A DNA stretch of 64,000 bases from Megachile rotundata (taxonomy: Eukaryota > Arthropoda > Insecta > Hymenoptera > Megachilidae): NCBI RefSeq assembly GCF_050947335.1, contig NC_134985.1, positions 22,869,190 to 22,933,189 on the forward strand. The letters run 5' to 3'. The notes beneath the pieces are model-generated. The model was given only the letters and a program-made list of their open reading frames with translations. It ran no database searches and had not been told where the DNA came from. Of the stretch, positions 11,921 through 25,065 are shown in pieces (the first letter of the stretch is position 1; each line of letters starts with the position of its first letter). Both the position numbers and the translations under genes were made by a program.

Positions 11921-14900
11921 TTTTTCGGTAACTTCGAACGACGCGTACAGTATACGAAAAAAGTATCTCCGCACTCTGGCCAAGTTTTAATATCGTATTT
12001 AAGAATTCGAGCGTTATTATAAAACGAATCCCGTAAAGATCGCTGCGACGCTACGTTAATATATCGGAAACGTAGCCCGATACGAACAGTACACGGATTT
12101 TCTAGGCAAAACAATCGCGAGAAAAGAGAATTTCGTCGACTCGGATGTTAAAAGATGCGAAGCTTCGATCCATCGCCTCCGGTAAAATTAATCGAAGACT
12201 CTGGCTAATTTGTTCGACTGGCGCCTGTGAACCGTCGTCGAGAGTCTGGAGAAACGCGTTCCATGCCGTTCAGAAATCCGACTTTTAAATTACGCAAATG
12301 CGAGTATCGCTTACCGAGGAGCTGCATTTTATTTCGTACGACGCGTCGGTCCCGCGTAAATTTATCTTCCGAAACCAAAGCGAATATTACGCGAATGCGC
12401 GCTCATTTATTTCGAAGCAATTTTAAACAATTATAACGAGGACGTTCAAGCAGAACGAACACTCTCGGAGGCTAGACAACCGAATCGAACGTATACTGTT
12501 CAGCGATCTAGAGTACGATCGTCGAGTTAACCAATTGCAACAGCCGTTTTAGGGCTTTTAAACAATTTCCAACGACTAGAATAAATAGGAAAAACGTTTG
12601 ACTCGCGCAATTGTTTGTTAAGTTGGCTTCCTTACCGCGGAATAACAGTTCTATCAACACGTGCATAGTCGAGCGAGTTGCGTGGGCGTAATGCCGTAAC
12701 AGCGGGGCTGCACGTGACGGTGTCGGAGAGACAGGAGGTGAAATCAAGCAGTGGAAACGGTATTAGGTTTGAGGTCGTTCCCATGGCCCGTTCGGTGCAC
12801 ACGGTATTCTGCTTAATTCGTACCGCAATTACCGCAGTCGAGCGAATCGTTCGGTATATTTGTTAGCCTACCGCCAGCCATCGAAGCTCGAGACTCGACT
12901 CGTAGCGATCAATTTCTCTGCGATTAAAAGTCGCGATTAAGCCTAATTGCTTGACTGTTCGGCTACGTAACAATCGATATATTCTATCTGGGCAGTTTTT
13001 GGAGAGCGACGCGACAATTTAGAAGCGAGCGAAAAGCCGAAACGCGAAGAACTCGGTGAAAACCAGTCGGCTTCGCATCCTTTTTGCGCGCAAGCTCGTT
13101 TCTCGCGTAGCTCGGGGCCAGGTAGGTATTCGATCAGGCCTGGCATGAAATCAAAAAAGGGTTATCGCGCGTTACGAATCGGCATTTGTCGCGAAATAGA
13201 GCTGGGTCCGTTTCTGGGCGAGGCAGTCGCAGAAAAAGGAACAGCCGCATTCCGCGCGGGATTCCGCTCGAGTTGTACCGATCTCACGCGTGAAATCGCA
13301 TCTACCGACGTGGCGCGGCTTCGAACAGCTCGGCACGCCGCGAAAACGCGTTATCCGCTCGACCACCGGTAGCCACCGATCAACCGGAGATCTCGGCTAC
13401 TGATTTATAACTGTCGCGAATCATAAACTCCCTACGCGTGAATCGTACAAACTCGATCTCTTCGTCCGCTTATTGGCATCGTCGCCGCGCGTTACACCGT
13501 CGCGCCTTCGATCCGTAACCACGAAAGTAACCGTAGAACGCGAATTTTAATCGATCGCGTCTTCGAAATTAATCGAAACGAGTTCGCGCCGGTAACATCT
13601 GGTACGCAGAACTCATTGAGCAATCGCGCCCGAATGGTAATGTATTAATAAATATACGCGATTTCGAGCGCCTGAATGGAGCAGCTGAAACGTTACATCA
13701 TACCGCAGAATGACATATCTTGATTATTTCGACGGAAAAGCTTATCGCTTGTTTGTCGCGATTCCTAAGTTTCGAGAACGAACAACAAATTCTCTCTCGC
13801 GATTACCTGTCAGATTTTCTACGTTTCGAAACTGCTTAGTTCGCGAGCAACACACTTAAACAGTAATAACGAATTGTCTAGCTGTTTCGAAAACAGCTAC
13901 CTATTATACTTTCTTCAATATTCTTAACTCGATCGCGCTTTCGCTTCGACATCCCCCATTGTTCTTTCGGTTACTTAATTAGAGAATTAGGATATTACGC
14001 ATCGCGAAAACAAACGAGTCGGAGAACCGCGTGTGCCACCGTTAAACGGCTAAATACGTAATCCCGTTTGTAAGACCCGTCTTTTAAACGGAAAACTACC
14101 TGCGTTTCGCTTTGCTTTTTCCTGTCCCCTCGAGCCCTGGTAAGTGACACGAACGTACGCAACGAAATCGTAAAAACTTGAACAATTCTTCGTGAGAATG
14201 AACGAATCGACGGCAACGCGAGGATGCGATTCTCACGCCTCTTCGATCAGATCAGACTTTTATCCGGTAATTTTCTCTTCTTGGTCCACGCAGTCGCTTT
14301 TTGTTTCTAGTTGTTTCTAGATTGCTATACGTAGTTCCTATTTGTGTCTTTGTTTAAAATAAAATACGAGAATGCAAGTCGGAGTACGCAGACGATGAGA
14401 ATTTCCCTGTATTTATTCGAGACAGGTTCGCGAGATACGGTCGGAATATTCGGAGTTTCCGCAAAGAATAGCCCGATACACGGCGCGGAGTTTATTTCAA
14501 TAATTCGCCCGTTAAAATGCTTTCGACCAGCTTCAAATCGAAATTCCCTCCGAGAGCGGTAATCTTGCTTTTTTCCTATTGACCCTCGAACAGCAATTTT
14601 CTTTTTCGTAGAATAACGAAATAAGTTACGTTCGTATCTCCTGAATAGCGTTTCGTAATCGTTTAGGATGGGTTCTCGCTTAGGGTGGGCCCTTCCTTCG
14701 TTGAAACAGTAAAAAACGAGCGATAAGCGCAATTAACCAAGTTGCATTAAGCGAAAATTAATTAACCGGAATCGTAGTAGCGACGGTACAGACGATAATC
14801 GCCTGGTAACACATCCAAAGCTGAATTACCGACACTTAGCGGATTATTGCGAGCAATAATTAAATCATAATTAAAGAATTTATTTTCAGCTTGTCCGATC

Positions 14901-17891
14901 CAACCGGTAATTCATGCGCAATGGTAAAATCTCTTAATTAAGCATTAACTTATATCAGCCGCGAAACGGGTTTTCGAAACCGCGCTTTCGTAACGCGATT
15001 CGGTTAATGTAAAAAAGAAAGAAGAAACGATCGGCTACATAAACCGCTTCGTACATCGATTCAAATATCGAGCAGAAAAGTTGACATCGTTTGATCGGTA
15101 CTCGCTAACGTGCGCTGACAAAATTTGCAAAGTAAATCTCGTACATCCGAACACGCGTCTAAACGGCCGCGCCTATTCGAGCATCCGCTCGCGTCGGCTC
15201 TCACGCTCGCCAACAGTCTTACCGATAAATCTCGGCTTTCTAACAATTATAAAGCAATTTGTGCTGTCGCAATTGTAAAAGCGCAACGGAATCGCGAAAG
15301 TCATCGACCAACATTCTGACGTAATCGTCGCATCGAGCGACCGAAGAAAATTTTCAAACCGCCAAAATTTCCTGACAAATCTCCACCCTACGATTTCGCC
15401 CTACGATTCAACCTACGTTGGAACCGTAGATTTCGATAACCGTCCGGATCCTAATACGATATCGACTATCGCGAACATGCGTCGATCTAGTTTCGTTTCC
15501 GATCTGGCCGAACATCGTAAATTTCTGAAACGACGCGTCGCGACGTCAGCAAATTTTCGAGCGACCTCGGCGGAGGATACAAGAAAGTAAAAATCAATTT
15601 AACATCGTTTGGTCCTGTCGACGAAAGCGGTGACCGACGCCAAGGATCCAAGGCAGCTCGTTAGCGATTATTATGATCGCGGCTGAATCACCGTGCGCAA
15701 AGTTTCGTTCGTGAACGGAGCACGAGATCCGCGCGAAGATCGAACAATGAATAAGAAAGAGACGAACATCGTGCCGTGAGATACACCGGTAATAAGCCAG
15801 GCGGGGTTCATTAAAGGCATTGTTGTATCCGAGGCAAATTCTGTCTCTCTTTCGTTCGATCTGCCTTTCTGTTTGCAGCGCGCCGCAACGCGCCGCAACG
15901 CGACGTAAACTCACCCGGTTCTCTTCTCGTGCATTTCACCGATGCTGCCTCGTAACAATCGATCGAAAGCGAGCCACCTACAACAACCCGAAACTCCTTC
16001 GCGTTTATTTAGCCACGCTCATCCCGCGCGATCAACGGAGCCTGGCCTGTCGGACCCGCTTCTTTCGGTCAGTCCTTCGAGACATTGCACAGTCTCGATG
16101 TAATCATCGAAGCGTGGAATCGCGACGCGCGATGTTTCTTGCCTTTGATGGCACGATCTTTTCATTCCGCTATCGTTACTCTTGCCTTCGCTTTTAGATT
16201 CGATAGGTCGCGCTCTCGACTTCGCTGGCTCGTATGGGTTTCGATTTTCGCGTAAATCGGCGATATTTCGAATTGTTCGAAGAAAACACGAAATAAACAC
16301 GAGGACACGGTTGCTAAAACGCGATTAGTAGAGCTGGCTTGTTTGTCACGGATCTAATCCGGACAATAGTTTAGTAACTTGAGCAGAATCGTGGGAGGCA
16401 ACGACAAGCGGATCGCGTACGCCCAAAGTAAATAACAAAAATAAACGGCCTCTCGTTATAATTATCACCGCGACAAACCATTGGCAAAGTCCTATCGATG
16501 CGCGATCGTGTACGTACTCGTAGGCCTGGGTCGCGATCTTCTCCAGTAAGCAATTCTACAATACTTGTATAAGAGAGTTTTACTTCTAAAAGGAAATTGA
16601 AGATGGAATCGGAGGTAAATGCATGGAAAGATTCGCGCTGGGTTATGTAGATTTAATCGATCGAAAGGAAAGCAAGGAAATTTCAATGAACGAGTTAGCA
16701 CCGTCGTATCCTTTTAATAATTATGTCAATCTCGCGTAACGGAACAGAGATAATGGCGGAGGAAAGGAGCAGATAAGGGCGCGATCCTCCGGACGAGTAA
16801 TTAATATTCCAGCGACGAGCTAATGGCGTGCATGTAGCTGCATTATGCCGGTTGATTGAGCTCTCTCGAAAAATTCGCTGACTCCTCGTTGCTCATTATT
16901 TCAAGCAAGCCTCGTAATACACCGTCCTTTCTTTCTTCGGGGATTAAACGGCCCTCCGTTGTTTTTCTTTTTTTTTTATCTTGTTCCGTAGATCGCGATT
17001 CTCCTCGACTCTTTGCCCCTCTTCGTTTCGAGATCGGAACGATTTTTCTTTTATTTATAGTTAGTTCGACGAGAGTCGATTATCCGAATCGCAAAATTCT
17101 CACGATCGAACGAACCAGCTGCACATAGGAATTCGGTAGATCGGAATCTGTCGAATTCCGAGGAGCGACGAGAAGCGAGCTCGCGATACGCGAGTCGTCG
17201 TCGCGAAAGGCCACGGATGAGGTACCAGAATGATATTTCGCACCAGAAAATAGGCTGTGTATTAATACCATCCTTATTAAACCGTGTTCCCGACAGTTTG
17301 ATCCGTAACGTTCAGGCGTGGCCAGAGCTTAATAAGCTCGGTTCTGCCAACAACCGAGCGTGTATGATTAAACGGACGCGGCCAGGGACACTTTGGACGT
17401 ACGTATTAACTTGACGCGAAAAATGTTTGTCACGTTTCCATAACTAACCGATTCGACGAAAGGAATACGAAGAAAAATTCGTGAACGTTTTAGCAACGGA
17501 TTCGAGGAATCGTCGCGATCGCTCTAATCCGAAGAGGTTCGGTGCCGAGGCGATAAATAAACGGACGACTTTCTTTTTTCCTGACCAGTCGGTCGGGGGA
17601 TTTAATTATAGAATAGGAACACACACAATTGGGACAGACGCGCACCGAGTATTCCGCTCGAATTTTGGCGAACCGCGAGCCTAAAAGGTAGACGCCATAC
17701 CGGGTGTTAGGAATGTACCAGGGCCAACATGCTTCGGATGTTTGGTAGTGCAAATCTCGTTTGGGGATTGGTTGCATAACGGCTGACGGAAACGCGAATA
17801 GAAAGGAAGAGAAGATTTGTGCCAGCAGCGGACTCGCCGCGCCGTGTCGATTCGTTCGAATCGAATTGGACGCTCGATTTCCTTTCTCCGC
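11921..17891. other. Gene-poor DNA
   Basis: No gene recognised. A donor-like CTG|GTAAGT at 14141 has no convincing exon before it. CGCCGCAA is repeated in tandem near 15.88-15.90 kb. AT-rich blocks at 14745-14960 and 16785-16865 are regulatory candidates. Confidence 0.45.
14745..14960. promoter_or_regulatory. AT-rich homeodomain-site block
   Basis: AATTAATTAACC, GAGCAATAATTAAATC, CATAATTAAAG, CTTAATTAAGC and CGGTAATTC occur within about 215 bp, separated by ordinary sequence. Density of TAATTA-type cores is the only support. Confidence 0.25.
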
Positions 17892-17930
17892 GGGAAAATC
17901 GGGAAAATCGGGAAAATCGGAAGAATCGGG
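17892..17930. repeat. 9-bp tandem repeat GGGAAAATC
   Basis: Three perfect and one altered copy of a 9-bp unit. It produces Gly-Lys-Ile-like or Phe-Pro-Ile-like repeats in the overlapping chance frames of both strands. Confidence 0.9.
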
Positions 17931-20900
17931 AGAAGGCGTCGCAAAGTCGAGAAGGAATCGGATGCATCGGAAAATTACCAACAAAGAATGGACGCGTCGG
18001 TCAACGCTGTTTCTCGGAGACACGGAAGTTGTTCCGCCCACGTGGCTAGTCTCGAACGAAAAGGCGTTCTCTGATGCTTGTCAGCGAGCTCCGTGCTCGT
18101 AACAACCACCAAAATAGAAAATGTTCCCCCGAGTTTAACGCTGCTTACCGGTTAATAGCTTTACCAAACGCTCTGTCCACCTTTCAACTACCTTCCCGGT
18201 TATCGCCGACGATCAAATGAAAACGCGAAAAAACGAAGCAGGTGGTCGTTCAATTATTTTCGAAACAATAAACGATAATCGCCAAGGGACGAGAAACGTC
18301 GGAAATACGACGTTAGTAGGAAAAAGAGCTTGTGCCGATGTTCGATTATTTACGAGCGTCTCGTACGCGTCTCGAGAACCATCTGAAAGATTCGACGAAA
18401 ATTGAATGTTAACAACGAGACGAATCGATTTTATCGACGCGCTGCGTGCCATCGCGATTTTTCGCGAGATCACTTGGGTCAGGTATCGCCGTGCTACCGA
18501 AACATCGCTCGATAGATCGTGGCTTTTAAGCGATTAGTCTCGTTTCGTGAAAACGTACGCATCGAAATGTTTTTGCCGAAACGTGTCGAGGTCGCAGTTA
18601 CGAATGTCGGAGCGAGCCAACGATATTTTTCGATTCTTCTCTTCTCTCGATATTTAACATTACTAGCGTAACGAATCTACGTTTCTGTCCCTACGGATAG
18701 GCTCGATTCGCGGTCTTCTATCTCGACCGGCACCGCATCATCCAAGGATCAGGCCTTTCGCTAATTCGCTTACGCTTACTCTTACGCGAACACCGGTGTC
18801 ATCCTTAAGCTTACAATTAGTCCAATCGTCCATCGACCCTAATGGAACGTTATCTCGATCCGATATAAAAAACGATAAACTCGAGGGTGGACGACGTACC
18901 GGTAGAAACACTTGCAAATAGAAAGAATAGCGCGTGCATGCAATAAGTAATACACTTTGGGTGCATATTTAATGTTTTACCGTCGTACGGGTAATCGACG
19001 AAGGCCAGAGAACTCGCTTACCTGAAACAGAAAGAAACACGGTTTAACGAAATAACGAGCGTATAAAACGCACGATCACGAAATTTCAGAACAAGCGCGT
19101 TATACGCGTTCGGATTGCATAAGCATTGTTATTTATCTGGCTGAGAATCGCCAGAAGATTCGCGTTAAAATAATAACGCGACGGCTGCCAATGTCCTCAA
19201 AAACGAAGCCGACTGACGGAAATCGACCTGTTATTTCGTTTAACGCTTGTACAATCGTTTAACGCCTCGCATTTACGCTCGTATACGACTGTACAGACGA
19301 AACTTACGATTACGGATATCCAAAGTTCCATTGTTCCAAGAACAGAAAATTTCGAAAAAAAATGTAAAACCTGCAAGAACCATATAACGGGATAAATAAG
19401 CGAAATCAATGTCCAAGAGCACGCGACGGAAAGTTGCTTACTCGCATTCGACTATTACGCGTACGAATGTTGTTCGCAATTTGGACGAGGAGTCTCGTAA
19501 TGTACGAAAGATATTTGCTCGAAGCACGGTAGAGTCGTCGAAGAGCACGGAAAACGTGGATTCGGAGTCTCGAGATAGCAGAATCCTTTGCATAATGTTG
19601 GAAGGTGAACGCGTCGGCGTAAATTACGTCGAAATTTTCCAACGTTGAGACGCGTTCGATCGCGCGATACGAAAGCTCGTTAACCGAAGCCTCGTTATCG
19701 CGATACCGCGTAAATAATCGTACGCGAGAGCCAGACTGCGCTTTTACGCGCGCAACCGTTGCAGCATGGTTCGCCGACGTACAACGATCAGATCTGACAC
19801 GATTTTTAATCCATGAACGTAACGCACCGTGGCAGCGACAACGCCGCTGCGGTACTATCTACTCCAACGAATTCGCTATGTATTTCATTATTAGAGCATC
19901 TTAGATATCTTTTCATTCTGTCGCCGCATAATTGTTTCAAGGTTACGGGTCAAAAACAGGTTTGTCGAAAAAATGAAACGACGATTCGATGAAATTTCCA
20001 ATAACGTCGTTCGATCGCGATACGTCGAAAGCGATCCTCGTAATCGAACGTCAAATTCTCGCGAGGAACGTGTTTGCCGTTACGGAGATCATTACCGGAG
20101 CTGTACGCCAACTCCTCTCGTAATTATCCGTGCTGGCATGCAACGCTACCGATAATCGCCACTATTAGACGGCAAGAAACATTCCCGATAAGTGTTTCCC
20201 AGATAAAATCAGCCTACTAGTTACCAGCCTTTTCATTAGCAATCTCGGATGCGTCTCAATCTCGGGCCCCGCTTCGAACCGTTTATCGATATAATTATCG
20301 AATTAGCTCGTTAGCGTACGAGAATACAAACATTCGAATTGCCGCGGAGAAATTTCGCTGAATTACGAACAGTAGGTTACTTTTCGAAGAGACGAAGATA
20401 CTTTGATGGAGCTAGAAGGAACGCTCGGAAGGTGTCTATAGGATCCATGGATAGAGGATAGAAGGTACACGGGCAAAAGCAACGAGGAGACGGTTGGTAA
20501 GCATATGCTCGCTTCGACTTCCCCTTTCTCCTCTTTCTCGATCCGCCTCTGGCAAGCCCGTTAGGCTAACTTGGGAGTTCTATTTGCGTCTTGACTTCTT
20601 ACGTCTTACGTCTTACCCTACGACTCGGTCTACACCCCTCGCGGCCGCTCGTTTCCCTCTTCGGTAACGGCCGGTCAGCAACGCGGTCAGACTTAATTCG
20701 AATTACCGATGCTACCCGGTGGAAAGCTTGGATAGATTCCCGAACTTTCCGCCTCTCCGTTTCCCGGTTGCTACTATCGCTACTATCGGTTAAGCGAATC
20801 CAGCCGGATTCCTACGAACAACCGAGACGTCTCGATGAACGCGAAGCGAGGACAGTTCGATCTCGTTAAAAAGGATAAAAAGAAGCGTGCGCGTGGCGAT

Positions 20901-23375
20901 GGCGTCGTCGAGCGTGCAAGCACCTCCTCTCTCGCGCTTTCCCTCATTCAATATTTGCTCTTCCGCCCCGCGACCGAAAAGATACCGAGGAGAAAGCAGG
21001 GGTTCGGATCTTCCGTTACGTCGGAATCGGCTCCTCGACGACAGTTTTATGAAATCAACGCAGCGTCTTGGAACTTTTTCTATCGAGACCCGAAGAAAGC
21101 GGCGTATACATTTTCGTCGATTCGAAGAGATCGAAAATGCCCTCCAACAATTCCGCTTCGAAAAATTGTCGGTTCTCGAAGAGGTAGGATCAATGCTGGC
21201 GGTGCTATTTCAACCGAATGCTGCGTGTTCGGAACGACGCTGCGTGATCCTGAAACGTGATCTCGTGATCGCGAGAGTACGCGTAAGGCCCGAGGAATTG
21301 CGCGTGCGTTTCGATGAAAAAGGAAAATGAACGACGGGGAAGAAAAGAAAAAAAGGAAGACGTCGTTGAGTCACGGGCAAACATTTCAACCGGCACGGCG
21401 GCGTCGCGGGGGCGTTTGGTTAACCGCGATCTTTACATCTGCACTTTATATATTTTTATATCGCCACGGCCAAGCGCTGACACAAACATTTCCCTACCAC
21501 GTGCTGGATTACTCGCGAACAGGCGGCAAATAACGCGCGAAATTTCCACTCTTAACGAGTTGCTTGCTCCCGAAATTTATACAATCGTCTTCTCCTTTAC
21601 CGCTCGCGACGTTCGTTTTTTATTTCACGACCGAACAATCTTTCCTTTCTACCGTTACATCGATTATAATCTATTACTCGTAGGATGTCGACAACGTATC
21701 CTTTAAGGAATTCGAATAAACTTTCAAATCGAATATGCGACAATCTTCGACGAGATAGACTCGTTATATCGGCGATTCCAGTACGGAGAGAACGCGGGAA
21801 ATAAAGACGTTTCTCGAATAGCGTTACCGCTAATCCCTGCTCTCGAATCGGTTAAACTTGGTAGCGCTAATTCCCAACGAAGCATCGATCATATAATAAA
21901 AACGTCGTCCTGGACGGTAGAGGTTCGTTAAGCGTCTCACGGATTCCAGGGGATGTTTTCTCGAAACCATAAGTTCTCGATGCCGGCTGGATCGGCGAAT
22001 AAAGAAATCGTCGAATCGGGACTCTTCCATTTATTTCGCGGCACCTGTCTTCCATAATTTCTCGCCGAGACTCGTCGTCTCTCTCTTTCTTTCGTTTCGC
22101 TTCTATTAATCATCGGTCGATTCCCCTCTTTTTTTCGCCGACTGGTAATTTCGCGTAATCACCGGTGAGCAGTAAAGCACGCTAACGAGAAAGCGTCTTG
22201 CTAGCTCGAACGAAAGACTGTCAGGAAAATTATTGCCTCACTTGCCACGGCTCAAAAGATCGAGCCACCCTCGCGGTCTTCTTTTCCGCTACGAATAAAC
22301 ACGCGTTTCGCTCGCGTGGGCGTGAAATTCCTGTGTCGCTTCGAGCGACACATTTTACGCTAACGTTACGTTGTTTTCCCTGCAAAAAATCCAAAAAAAA
22401 TCGACGATGATGGGATACGAGACGATCGATCGAGGAAAAAGGAACACGGAGCGAACATATCGCGACAAAATATACCCGGATCGATCTTCCGGTCGAGAAA
22501 ATTGCGCGGTATTAATCGAATTTTCTTCGCGTCGCTACTTCGATTTTCTTTAGGATAAGCAATATTTTGTTTGGCGAGACAGAAAAGAGAATCTACCGTT
22601 GGATTATTCGGTCAGGCGAATTATGCCGCGCGTACGAGCAGCATCGACAGACGGTAGGACAGACTGGTCGAATGCTCGACCCGCTTATCGTGAGTCATTC
22701 TAGAAAATGTGGAGTGCTGCCAGCCGACAAGAGGGCGGATGAGGTCGGTTGGCACTTCGACCCTCCTAGTAATACATCATTCGTGTCTGCTCTCTAGTTT
22801 TAATATCTATCTCGCGTTTACCGACATCGACTTCTCGTTCCCCTACTTCTGCGGTCGAATCTTTCTCGCGTTCGTTCTTCGCACCTTTAGAGTTTTTAGA
22901 GTTCCGTGTCCCTGCGTTCTCGAGTTCCCGTATCGCTGTATCGCGTTCACCAATTTTTCCTAAAATATCGTTTCCGAATCGTGTTAACTCTGCGACGGTC
23001 GCGAACGGTTGCTTTAATAAAATAATAGCGAGTTGTTGCACGATCGTCTTTACGGATTGGTACATAAAATATCGCGTCGAAAACACTGGCCGCAAGGTAA
23101 AATTAAACAACAACGGAGAAGGTTCGTTCGAGACGAGAGACGGACGAGAGACGGCGGCGCGGTGTATTTTTTACCAAAGTTACCATCAGGATAATGTCTT
23201 AACCGACCGTTGCCAGGGTCGTTTGCACATCGATCTGAAACGAGTTTAAGTAGCCAGTAAAGTCGTTTACACCTTCCACCAAAAAGCCGTTTGTCTGGAG
23301 GGCGTGCAAGCGATTACGGGCCACCTCTTTCTATAGACTTAACATTTACATACGCGAATACCGATACCTTTTCCC
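17931..23375. other. Gene-poor DNA
   Basis: No gene recognised. Overlapping plus-strand frames of 130-150 codons at 20.8-21.7 kb lack domains. GTCTTACGTCTTAC-type short repeats lie near 20.6 kb. Confidence 0.45.
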
Positions 23376-23400
23376 CTCTCTCTCTCTCTCTCTCTCTCTC
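23376..23400. repeat. (CT)n microsatellite
   Basis: About 12 CT units followed by AGTTTTTTCC. It resembles a splice acceptor tract, but no coding exon follows. Confidence 0.95.
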
Positions 23401-25045
23401 AGTTTTTTCCTACCTGTTGCTTTCGATAAAACGAACCCAAGAAAGCCTTGGTTCGCGTTATGGGTTCGGTGAACGGCAGACGCGAACATAAATCGGCAGG
23501 TGAATATCCAGGTAAGAATATCGTTCCCGATAGTCTCTGATTCGAAATTGTTCGTGGAATAGCCAGAGAAACAATGTAACTGTTACCCTTTCTTTTATAC
23601 AAATTCATGGCCGATAAAAAGCTGAACCTATAGAGGTTCGATGTCGCCGGTTGTTTGAAATCCTTTCGAATATGCGGGTTGTTTGGTTAGGCGAAATATA
23701 TGCTCTGTCATTACCGTGATCTCGATCGATCTCGTTCGATCTCGTTCGAACCTCGATAACTCGTGTTTCGATGTTTTTTTCCGTTATCGCTGCAGTAGCG
23801 AACGCGTTATCGTATACTTCGATACGGGTTATACACCGGCGTTTCTAAGCGAACGCGTTAACGCGTTTTAACCGCGTTCTGGAACAGGTTTAAGTTCGAG
23901 TGAATCTGGCTGGAGACGAGTTTGCATTCTTTACAAAAAGATTCAGCAAAATGAGCAGCGCGTAACCGTGCAATAGGCCACTAACCATACGTTAGAGCGT
24001 GGTTCCGATATCGAACGGTAAGAAAATTCCTTTGAAGCCAAAAACGATACTGTAAATAACGCCGTCCACGATAGCAACGAACAACTCGTTCAAACGAGCT
24101 ACTTGTTTGCGCCAAATTGATAGTTATCGGGTATCGGCGTCCGAAAGACTGTTACCGAAAACAGGTAAACTATGAGCTCGTCGAATTCCTCGCGACTCCT
24201 CGCGATATTAATTCCGAACCGAGTAGATTTATTCGAGATATAAACATTCTGGCCTATCGCCGATCAAAGTGAACCGTATCTTAATATATTTTCAAGGTTC
24301 CTGTAGCGTTTCATCGGCTCAGCCAATCGCTAACCACAAATACGCCCGAACCATGGGGTAATAGGTCATTTTAATCGTATCGTTGCAGCGTGTACGTTTA
24401 TAAGCGTAGTAGAACAGGATACCACCTGTAAGCTGCTGGCTCGTCAGCAAAATATTCGTACGCGAGAACTCTGGCACAGGTGTTTAACCACTGTTATCAC
24501 TGTCACCACCTACTGAGCGTACATTTAACGAACACGGATCTATCTAACTCGAGCCAATATAACATACGTCGATAGGTATTAAATAAATAAATACAAATAA
24601 TTGCGGTTCGAAATTGATTTTCGTTTATTTATTTATTTATCGACGATGTATATGTATATATAAGAGTATGTAAATACTCGTGATTTAGAGGGTGGGTAAA
24701 CTGTTGGTTCGCGTTTAAAGGCAAAAAAGGGGCAGAAAGTTTGGACGAAGCGCTTTGCATAGCGTTTGCCAACGTCTGGCCATGCCGGGAATGGCTGAGG
24801 GGAGGCACGTTCTGCCTTTATACCGTCTAATACTTCGGACGGAAATATCCGTAATGCAAGGACAGTCTCTAGCCGAGCCCTCGAGCGCGAAAATGTTGGG
24901 CTCGTGGCCCGTGCGATTATCGTAGGACGTCTCGAGGCAATTTCTCGTGATAAATTTCTCTGTTTTCCGTCGGTGTGTTGCACCGCGATACGACCATGGC
25001 GCGGCGATACGCTTTCGGGTTAACAGACCAGCGCCTCTTTTCACA
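23401..25045. other. Gene-poor DNA with regulatory-like motifs
   Basis: Contains the RUNX/E-box/CCAAT cluster at 24300-24530. A minus-strand TATAAAGG (24822-24815) lies 26 bp upstream of an imperfect initiator TCAGCC (A at 24796), a weak promoter candidate. Minus frames of about 110 codons here show no domain. Confidence 0.4.
24300..24530. promoter_or_regulatory. Cluster of CCAAT, RUNX-like and E-box-like motifs
   Basis: AGCCAATCGC (24321-24330), TAACCACAAA (24331-24340, RUNX-type), CACAGGTG (E-box) and a second AACCAC near 24486 occur within about 170 bp. A candidate enhancer or promoter fragment; unsupported by any exon. Confidence 0.25.
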
Positions 25046-25065
25046 AACCTAACCTAACCTAACCT
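25046..25065. repeat. Interstitial telomere-type repeat (AACCT)4
   Basis: Four perfect tandem AACCT units, the complement of TTAGG, the ancestral insect telomere repeat. Too short for a chromosome end; an interstitial copy from repair or retroelement insertion, or a short motif of other function. Confidence 0.9.

Noticed and set aside
14130..14150. Strong donor CTG|GTAAGT as the end of a coding exon
   Set aside because: No convincing acceptor or protein-like frame precedes it.
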